This document shows, in pieces, positions 1 to 4,996 of a stretch of 9,711 bases of DNA. The position numbers and the translations under genes were made by a program. The DNA comes from Planctomycetota bacterium (GTDB lineage: Bacteria > Planctomycetota > Planctomycetia > Pirellulales > Pirellulaceae), in assembly GCA_019347795.1 (NCBI GenBank), contig JAHWKS010000118.1, positions 1-9,711 on the forward strand. Direction: 5' to 3'. The notes below the pieces were generated by a model that was given only the letters and a program-made list of their open reading frames with translations, searched no databases and was not told where the DNA came from. The first letter of the stretch is position 1; every line of letters begins with the position of its first letter.

Positions 1-79
1 GCCAGAATACAGGACTTCCGTGTAATTGACACCTAAACCGCGCAACTTCAAAACTGACGCGTCGGGCTACGACAATCTG

Positions 80-103
80 GAAGCCCGAAGCGTAAGCAAG
101 GGG
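80..103 (+). repeat. Planctomycete-type dispersed intergenic motif
   Basis: The bases AAGCCCGAAGCGTAAGCAAG followed by GGG lie 43 bp upstream of the mqnE start. From memory this string (and its complement) recurs between genes in many Pirellulales-like genomes and is often wrongly translated as a peptide containing ARSVSKG, which is exactly what the open frame reads here. Only one copy is present in this window, so its repeat nature rests on recall, not on what is seen here. A weak, bulged pairing with the TCGGCTT at about 118-124 is possible. Function unknown. Confidence 0.55.
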
Positions 104-145
104 ACGCTACGCGCCCTCGGCTTTTGCACCGCCCGTTGTTTGCCC

Positions 146-1291
146 ATGATCCGCTCCGTAAAACCATCTCTGCAATCGATCCGCGAGAAAGTGGAAGCCG
201 GCGAGCGGCTCTCGCTCGACGACGGCTTGTTTCTCTACGAGCCGACCACGCCGCTGCACGAGATCGGCGCCCTGGCGAACCTGGTGCGGGAGCGGCTCGG
301 CGGCAATTTTGCGTACTACAACATCAATACGCACCTCAACCCCACCAACGTGTGCGTCTACCGCTGCGTCTTCTGCGCCTTCCGCTCCGACCTCCGCGAC
401 CCCAAGGGGTACGCAATGAGCGACGAGCAAATCCTCGCGCGGGGGCAGGAGGCGGTCGAGAACGGCTGCACCGAGATGCACATCGTCGGAGGCCTGCACC
501 ACCAGCGGAAGTACGACTGGTACGTCCACGTCGTCCGCATCCTGCACGAGGCGTATCCGCAGCTTCACCTGAAGGCCTGGACGGCGGTGGAGATCAATTG
601 GTTTGAGTTTCTTACGAAGAAGCCGGTGCGGGCGATCCTGGAGGACATGCTCGAAGCGGGACTGGGGAGCATGCCCGGCGGCGGGGCCGAGATCTTTCAC
701 CCCGAAGTCCGCGGCGAAATCTGCGAGCACAAGGCCGATGCGGGAAAGTGGATCGAAGTCCACCGCACCGCCCACCAGCTCGGCCTGAAGACCAACGCCA
801 CCATGCTCTACGGCCACATCGAGAACGCCTTCCACCGCATCGACCACCTGATCCGCCTGCGGGAGCTGCAGGACGAAACCGGCGGCTTCCAGACCTTCAT
901 CCCGCTCGCGTTTCACCCGGAGAACACGGGCCTTTCGCACATCAAGAAGCCGTCGGCGCTGACGGACCTGCGGACCATGGCGATCAGCCGGCTGATGCTC
1001 GATAACTTCCCGCACATCAAGGCGTACTGGATCATGCTCGGGATCGGAACCGCCCAGACCGCCCTCTCCTACGGGGCCGACGATCTGGACGGCACCGTGA
1101 GACACGAGCTGATCTACCACGACGCCGGCGCCACCACGCCGGAGATTCTCTCCGTGGAAGACATCCGCCGCCTGATCCTCGAAGCCGGCCGCGAGCCGGT
1201 CGAACGCGACACCCTCTACCGCCGCATCGTACGAGACCAGCAAGATCGCGCGAAATGGAGCGTGGGGGACGCGATTCCGGCGGCGGTGTAA
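146..1291 (+). CDS. mqnE: Aminofutalosine synthase MqnE (radical SAM, menaquinone biosynthesis)
   Basis: A 381-residue cytoplasmic radical SAM enzyme. MqnE joins 3-[(1-carboxyvinyl)oxy]benzoate, made by MqnA, to the adenosyl group of SAM, giving aminofutalosine in the futalosine route to menaquinone. The CX3CX2C cluster motif (Cys70, Cys74, Cys77, in NPTNVCVYRCVFCAF) binds the 4Fe-4S centre. Family signatures follow: IVGGLHH at 113-119, KAWTAVEI at 143-150, PGGGAEIFHPEVR at 178-189, NATMLYGHIE at 217-226 and IPLAFHPENT at 252-261. Length matches the family (about 370). The frame is open upstream to a TTG at 26, but that extension is encoded by an intergenic motif and has no family similarity, so ATG146 is preferred although no clear Shine-Dalgarno site precedes it. 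MqnC is the nearest alternative, but PGGGAE and the overall pattern favour MqnE. No other mqn gene is in view. Confidence 0.93.
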   Translation: MIRSVKPSLQSIREKVEAGERLSLDDGLFLYEPTTPLHEIGALANLVRERLGGNFAYYNINTHLNPTNVCVYRCVFCAFRSDLRDPKGYAMSDEQILARGQEAVENGCTEMHIVGGLHHQRKYDWYVHVVRILHEAYPQLHLKAWTAVEINWFEFLTKKPVRAILEDMLEAGLGSMPGGGAEIFHPEVRGEICEHKADAGKWIEVHRTAHQLGLKTNATMLYGHIENAFHRIDHLIRLRELQDETGGFQTFIPLAFHPENTGLSHIKKPSALTDLRTMAISRLMLDNFPHIKAYWIMLGIGTAQTALSYGADDLDGTVRHELIYHDAGATTPEILSVEDIRRLILEAGREPVERDTLYRRIVRDQQDRAKWSVGDAIPAAV

Positions 1292-1500
1292 CGCAGCCGG
1301 GAATCTGGAGCTGACGCAAGAGCTGCCGTCGGCCGCCGAACGTCAACTCTCGCCGCCCGCTTTTTCACGCGTCGCGGCGCGCTCCGCCGGGTCGGCAGCA
1401 TACCCGCGCTGAGTGGTCTCACAGGAGGATGGATCCTTGTGGTATGTCGTTTGCAGTTGGTTCGCCGTTTTGCATGCGGCGGAACGTAAGGAAACGCGTC
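1292..1500. other. Intergenic gap, no feature recognised
   Basis: These 209 bp separate mqnE from the SDR gene. I looked for a hairpin in front of the CTTTTTC at about 1360-1366 and found no matching upstream arm, so no intrinsic terminator is called. An AGGAGG at 1423-1428 abuts an ATG at 1429 with no spacer, which is too close to serve it. No consensus -10/-35 pair was seen. The promoter of the SDR gene is therefore unidentified, and read-through from mqnE is possible. Confidence 0.4.
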
Positions 1501-2529
1501 ATGGATTCACTGGCGAAAAAGATCCTTGTTGCCGGCGGCATTGGAGCGGCGGCATTCTGGGCGGGGCGGGAGATGCTCCGCCGCGCGCGGTGGTTTGAAT
1601 TCGCCGGCAAATCGGTGATCGTCACCGGCGGCTCCCGCGGGCTGGGGCTGGTGCTGGCGCGGGAACTGCTCGACGCCGGCGCCCGTGTGGCCATTTGCGC
1701 CCGCGACGAGAACGCATTGCGGGTCGCCGAGCAGGAGCTGCTCAAGCGGGGCGAAGTGATCGCCATCCCCTGCGACGTGCGGGACCGCGATCAGGCGCAG
1801 AAGATGGTCGCGGTGACGATCGAGCGGTTTGGAGCCGTGGACGTGCTCTTCAACGTGGCGGGGATCATCGAGGTCGGGCCGCTCGACGCGATGACGCTGG
1901 AGGATTTCGAGGACTCCATGAGGACGCATTTCTGGGGGCCGCTCTACATGGTGCAGGCGGTGCTGCCCGAGATGCGGCGCCGCGGCTGGGGACGCATCGT
2001 CAACGTCTCCTCGATCGGCGGCAAGCGGGCGGTGCCGCACCTGGTCCCCTACACCGCCAGCAAGTTCGCCCTCGTGGGTTTGTCGCACGGGCTGCGGGCC
2101 GAGCTGGCCCGGGAGAACATCCTCGTCACCACCATCTGTCCCACGCTGCTGCGCACCGGCAGCCCGTGGAACGCGAAGTTCAAGGGGCAGCATGAGAAGG
2201 AGTACGCCTGGTTCACGCTCGGCGCCTCCGCGCCGTGGCTGTCGATGAGCGCCGAGAAGGCGGCCCGGCAGATGATGCTCGCCTGCCAGCGCGGCGAGAG
2301 CGAGATGATCCTCTCGAACCTCACCAATCCGCTGCTCCACCTGCTGCAGCTCACGCCGGGCCTGGCGCGGGAGATAATGGCGATCGTCAACCGCTTCCTT
2401 CCCGAGATGGGCGGCATCGGCGCCCAAGCCGCCCCCGGCTACGCCAGCCGATCCGCCTGGGCCCCCTCCTGGCTCACCCACCTCACCGACCTCGCCGCCG
2501 CACGAAACAACGAAATCCGCCCGCGATGA
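1501..2529 (+). CDS. Classical SDR-family oxidoreductase with N-terminal hydrophobic segment
   Basis: A 342-residue NAD(P)-dependent short-chain dehydrogenase/reductase. The Rossmann motif TGGSRGLG is at 42-49, Asp92 in CDV likely contacts the adenine ring, NVAG at 118-121 stands for the usual NNAG, and the catalytic set is Ser171, Tyr184 and Lys188 (YTASK). Residues 8-22 (ILVAGGIGAAAFWAG) form a short hydrophobic stretch before a basic patch, suggesting membrane anchoring rather than secretion. About 100 residues follow the catalytic core, rich in Leu and Met, as in SDRs acting on lipid-like substrates; the substrate is unknown. ATG1501 is chosen because TAAGGA (1487-1492) sits 8 bp upstream and the family-like sequence begins there; the frame extends to ATG1429 without support. 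It lies 96 bp upstream of the ceramidase-like gene on the same strand, so co-transcription is possible. Confidence 0.88.
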   Translation: MDSLAKKILVAGGIGAAAFWAGREMLRRARWFEFAGKSVIVTGGSRGLGLVLARELLDAGARVAICARDENALRVAEQELLKRGEVIAIPCDVRDRDQAQKMVAVTIERFGAVDVLFNVAGIIEVGPLDAMTLEDFEDSMRTHFWGPLYMVQAVLPEMRRRGWGRIVNVSSIGGKRAVPHLVPYTASKFALVGLSHGLRAELARENILVTTICPTLLRTGSPWNAKFKGQHEKEYAWFTLGASAPWLSMSAEKAARQMMLACQRGESEMILSNLTNPLLHLLQLTPGLAREIMAIVNRFLPEMGGIGAQAAPGYASRSAWAPSWLTHLTDLAAARNNEIRPR

Positions 2530-2576
2530 GATATCGTGCCGCACACGCCCAACGCTGGAATTCGACGGGGCGCCGC

Positions 2577-2612
2577 GTAACAATGGACGCCGGTCAGCCG
2601 CGCTCCTGTTAC
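2577..2612. repeat. Inverted repeat GTAACA / TGTTAC before the ceramidase-like gene
   Basis: GTAACA at 2577-2582 and its exact reverse complement TGTTAC at 2607-2612 are 24 bp apart. The right arm ends 4 bp before the GAGG (2617-2620) that serves ATG2626. The intervening bases can form a small inner stem (CGG-TCAG-CCG). It could be a leader hairpin or an operator, but a 6-bp arm can arise by chance. Confidence 0.3.
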
Positions 2613-2625
2613 TGATGAGGTTGCC

Positions 2626-3975
2626 ATGCGTCGCGTCGCTTTTGTCATTGCGTCGGTCGTAATCTGTCTCTTGGCCTCCGGCGCTCGCGCCGACGATTCT
2701 GCCGAATGGAAGGTCGGGCTGGCGAAGGTGACGATCACGCCGGCGGAGCGGATGCAGCTCTCCGGCTATGCCGGGCGGGTCGAGCCGTTTCAGAGCGTCG
2801 AGCATGATTTGTTCGCCAAGATCCTCGTGCTGGAGGACTCCCAGGGAAATCGTGCGGCTCTGGTGACGGCCGACCTGATCGCCTTTTATGGAGCGTTGTC
2901 GGACGCCATTTGCCGGGGCATCCGCGAGAAGGCGGGGCTGGAGCGTCATCAGATTCTGCTCAACGCCTCGCACACCCACGCGGGACCGGCCGTGACGCCG
3001 GAGCGCGGCGTCGATGACGTGAACGAGGCGAAGATCGAACGTTACTTCGCCGAGCTGACGGAGAAGATCGCCGGCGCCGCGGCTGAGGCGGCGGCCGGCA
3101 TGCGCCCCGCCCGGCTCTCCTACGGCCGGGGCGTGGCGAAGTTCGTCATGAACCGCCGCGAGTTCACGCCGCAAGGAGTAAAGCTCGGCGTGCAGCCGAC
3201 GGGACTGGTCGATCGCTCGGTTCCGGTGCTGCGAGTGGAAGCCCCGGACGGAGAGCTGCTGGCGATCGTCTTCGGCGCCGCGTGTCACAACACGACGCTC
3301 GGCGGGAACAACCTCAGCGTATGCGGCGATTACGCCGGCTTCGCTCAATATTCCATCGAGGAGCAGCATCCCGGCGTGCAGGCGATGTTCGTCCTCGGCT
3401 GCGGCGGCGACGCCAATCCGTATCCCCGCGGCACGATGGAGATCGCCCGCGAACACGGCGAAGCCTTAGGCGCCGAAGCGATCCGCATCGCGAAGTCGAA
3501 TACGAAGCCGCTCAACGGTCCGCTGCGAACGGTCTACGGCCGCATTGATCTGCCGCTTCGTCCCATTCTCGGCCGCCCGGATGCGGAGAAACTGGCCGCC
3601 GCGAAGACCAGCTACGAGCGGTACATCGGCGAGAAGTTGCTCACGGCCTTGGACGCCGGCGAGTCGCTCCCCACGCACTACACGGCGCCGCTGGCGGTGT
3701 GGCAATTCGGCGACCACCTGACGCTCGTGGCCATCAGCGGCGAGACCGTCGTCGATTACGTCAAGCTGACCGAGCGCGTCCTCGGCCCGCTGAACCTTTG
3801 GGTAGCCGGTTACTCGAACGACGTGTTCGGCTACCTCCCCTCCGCCCAGGTGCTGGCCGAGGGGGGCTACGAAACTCGCGGTCTGATCCGCGGCGGCGTC
3901 GGCATCTTCGCCCCCGCGGCCGAAGACGCCGTCGCCGAGAAGATCCATGAGCTAGCGAAGCAGGCGGGCCGATAA
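2626..3975 (+). CDS. Secreted neutral/alkaline ceramidase-fold hydrolase (catalytic Ser replaced)
   Basis: A 449-residue exported protein with a signal peptide (hydrophobic 5-17, ending near SGARA at 18-22). It resembles the N-terminal domain of neutral/alkaline non-lysosomal ceramidases, zinc amidases that cleave ceramide. Visible signatures are GLAKVTITP at 31-39, NASHTHAGP at 113-121 (His116, His118), CHNTT at 220-224 (His221), GDYAGF at 234-239, Glu373 in SGE and Tyr403 in FGYLPS. By comparison with bacterial and human enzymes, His116, His221, Glu373 and Tyr403 are the likely zinc ligands. The conserved GDVSPN hexapeptide carrying the nucleophile-like Ser reads GDANPY at 261-266, so Ser becomes Asn264. 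At 449 residues it also lacks the C-terminal immunoglobulin-like domain of classical bacterial ceramidases (about 650-670). A related hydrolase with another substrate is likely. GAGG at 2617-2620 supports the start. Confidence 0.85.
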   Translation: MRRVAFVIASVVICLLASGARADDSAEWKVGLAKVTITPAERMQLSGYAGRVEPFQSVEHDLFAKILVLEDSQGNRAALVTADLIAFYGALSDAICRGIREKAGLERHQILLNASHTHAGPAVTPERGVDDVNEAKIERYFAELTEKIAGAAAEAAAGMRPARLSYGRGVAKFVMNRREFTPQGVKLGVQPTGLVDRSVPVLRVEAPDGELLAIVFGAACHNTTLGGNNLSVCGDYAGFAQYSIEEQHPGVQAMFVLGCGGDANPYPRGTMEIAREHGEALGAEAIRIAKSNTKPLNGPLRTVYGRIDLPLRPILGRPDAEKLAAAKTSYERYIGEKLLTALDAGESLPTHYTAPLAVWQFGDHLTLVAISGETVVDYVKLTERVLGPLNLWVAGYSNDVFGYLPSAQVLAEGGYETRGLIRGGVGIFAPAAEDAVAEKIHELAKQAGR

Positions 3976-4031
3976 ATTCCAAAGGAAATCTCGCGACGGA
4001 TTCCGAGCTTCACTCCATGAACAACCGCTCT

Positions 4032-4046
4032 CTTTCGCGGCGAAAG
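4032..4046. repeat. Small hairpin in convergent intergenic region
   Basis: CTTTCG (4032-4037) pairs with CGAAAG (4041-4046) across a 3-base loop. It lies 57 bp after the ceramidase-like stop codon, but no T-run follows on the plus strand, so it is not a classical intrinsic terminator for that gene. Confidence 0.35.
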
Positions 4047-4060
4047 CCCGCCTCCGCAAC

Positions 4061-4097
4061 AAAAAATCGCCGGTCCGCGAATGAGGCGGGCCGGCGA
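4061..4097 (-). terminator. Intrinsic terminator of the PilZ-like gene
   Basis: Read on the minus strand, a 12-base arm at 4097-4086 (TCGCCGGCCCGC) pairs with 4078-4067 (GCGGACCGGCGA) around a 7-base loop, with one interrupting mismatch, and is followed directly by TTTTTT (complement of 4066-4061). This GC-rich stem plus six U is the textbook layout. It lies 118 bases beyond the PilZ-like stop codon. On the plus strand the stem is preceded, not followed, by the A-run, so it is directional for the minus strand. Confidence 0.8.
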
Positions 4098-4103
4098 CGG
4101 CGG

Positions 4104-4197
4104 CGAGCGGCGTGAGGCCGCTCGGAATTATTGCATCGACGGAAGTAAGCCCGTCGTGGGGTCGGGGCTTCGCGCCTCAAATTTGCGGAGACGCAAA
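4104..4197. repeat. Cluster of three further hairpins in the convergent gap
   Basis: Three perfect inverted repeats follow each other: CGAGCGGC (4104-4111) with GCCGCTCG (4117-4124), loop 5; CGACGG (4137-4142) with CCGTCG (4151-4156), loop 8; and TTTGCG (4182-4187) with CGCAAA (4192-4197), loop 4. An alternative pairing AAGCCC (4147-4152) with GGGCTT (4165-4170) competes with the second. None has a proper T-run. The GAGCGGCGTGAGGCCGCTC unit resembles short palindromic repeats I recall between planctomycete genes. They may act as bidirectional transcription barriers or be dispersed repeat units. Confidence 0.5.
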
Positions 4198-4214
4198 GTG
4201 GGGTGAAAAACAAG

Positions 4215-4721
4215 CTATCGGTTCGAAGCGGCGCAGGCCGCCTCGTCACACGCCAAGGGCGAAGTCGCCAGCGACACCAGCCGGCCTCCATTTTCATAGA
4301 AGCCGTCGGTGTTGAATCGGCACCATTTCAAGTCGAGCACCACTCCCACCCAGCGGCCGTTCACCTTGAGCGAGGCGATCATCCGCCGGTACGGAAGCGG
4401 CTGGTCGTGATAGAAGTCGAGTCCGTGGGCTGAGAGGTGCTTGCCCATCACTTGCACCGTCTCATCCACCTGCGGCCCGTCCGAGCCCAGCGGCGTCAGG
4501 TACACCGGGTAAGGATAAGGATAACGCCGCTCCCGGCGCCGCTCCTGCACGCGGCGGACCGCGCTCTGTGCGGAGATCGCCTCCAACACGCGTTGCGCGA
4601 CAGGATCGGAATCGGCGTGACGGTTGCCGCCTGAGGTCCCGGCGCGGGCCGGCGGCGAGCGATCGGTTCGTGATGCGGGCGCGCGGGCGGCGCTCGCGGG
4701 TTCCGCCAAAGTTTGAATCAT
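4215..4721 (-). CDS. Divergent PilZ-like domain protein
   Basis: A 168-residue protein with no signal peptide. Residues 1-60 are Ala, Arg, Ser and Pro rich and probably disordered. From about 61 to 156 the sequence looks like a PilZ fold, the c-di-GMP receptor module: a basic RRRERRYPYPYP stretch at 61-72 stands where RxxxR is expected, HLSAHG at 95-100 where D/NxSxxG is expected, followed by beta-strand-like segments (MIASLKV, WVGVVLDLKWC, GRLVSL). The Asp/Asn of the second motif is His95, so nucleotide binding is uncertain. Proteins of this layout are common in planctomycetes. It is transcribed away from the GH2 gene and converges on the ceramidase-like gene, with a good terminator 118 bases past its stop. 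No clear Shine-Dalgarno site precedes ATG4721. The fold assignment comes from motif reading only. Confidence 0.65.
   Translation of the reverse strand: MIQTLAEPASAARAPASRTDRSPPARAGTSGGNRHADSDPVAQRVLEAISAQSAVRRVQERRRERRYPYPYPVYLTPLGSDGPQVDETVQVMGKHLSAHGLDFYHDQPLPYRRMIASLKVNGRWVGVVLDLKWCRFNTDGFYENGGRLVSLATSPLACDEAACAASNR
4507..4524 (-). repeat. Hexanucleotide tandem repeat coding Tyr-Pro pairs
   Basis: GGGTAA GGATAA GGATAA lies inside the PilZ-like gene and encodes the alternating Tyr-Pro run at 67-72 on the minus strand. The unit is a multiple of three, so copy-number changes would alter length but not frame. Confidence 0.6.
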
Positions 4722-4919
4722 GCCTGAAATGCCTGGCGAGGGGTCTGCTCGCGGGTTCGTTTCTCTTAGGCCGGCTCAACCGGCGATCGGGGCGAACGTC
4801 GCCCGGCGCGAAGGCGCCTGTTGGAGGATAAGAAGGCCGCGATGAGCAAGGCGTGCGACTCGCCGTCATCGTGCCTCAGGAGAAACCTACTGCGCGAACG
4901 GGCCCGTGTCAAAAATCTC

Positions 4920-4978
4920 GTGACGTCGACGCCTTGCCACATCGTTCTCGCTATAATCGGAGTTCATTCAGACGTCAC
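4920..4978. promoter_or_regulatory. Paired GACGTC sites flanking the GH2 -10 box
   Basis: GTGACGTC at 4920-4927 and its exact reverse complement GACGTCAC at 4971-4978 bracket the TATAAT at 4952-4957. Each copy contains the palindrome GACGTC, and their centres are 49 bp apart. The right copy ends 4 bp before the Shine-Dalgarno GGAGG. The layout suits a regulator bound on both sides of the promoter, but no known regulator is assigned. Confidence 0.4.
4952..4957 (+). promoter_or_regulatory. Candidate -10 box of the GH2 gene
   Basis: A perfect TATAAT lies 39 bp before ATG4997, predicting a short leader of about 30-35 bases. No good -35 box sits 16-18 bp upstream; TTGCCA at 4934-4939 is only 12 bp away, so the promoter may need an activator or use another sigma factor. 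Confidence 0.5.
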
Positions 4979-4996
4979 TTTTGGAGGAAAACCTTG

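Noticed and set aside
26..54. TTGACA at 26-31 as a -35 box for mqnE
   Set aside because: The hexamers 16-18 bp downstream do not resemble TATAAT.
26..145. TTG-initiated N-terminal extension of mqnE
   Set aside because: It translates an intergenic motif (EARSVSKG) and has no similarity to MqnE N-termini.
107..1243. 378-residue open frame on the minus strand over mqnE
   Set aside because: Shadow of mqnE; no motif, and the plus frame holds a complete radical SAM enzyme.
1429..1500. Upstream ATG1429 start for the SDR gene
   Set aside because: Its AGGAGG touches the ATG with no spacer, and the added 24 residues show no family features; ATG1501 has a well-spaced TAAGGA.
1507..3456. 649-residue open frame on the minus strand
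   Set aside because: It lies antisense across the SDR and ceramidase-like genes and their gap, is a codon-bias shadow in GC-rich DNA, and has no recognisable domain, while the plus-strand frames carry full catalytic motifs.
4010..4315. Small open frames on both strands in the convergent gap
   Set aside because: They translate hairpin and repeat-like sequence; the peptide containing PLCVSANLRREAPTPRRAY looks like translated intergenic repeat rather than a gene.
4853..4996. 48-residue N-terminal extension of the GH2 gene
   Set aside because: It would bury the signal peptide, run through the TATAAT and GGAGG, and shows no conserved sequence.
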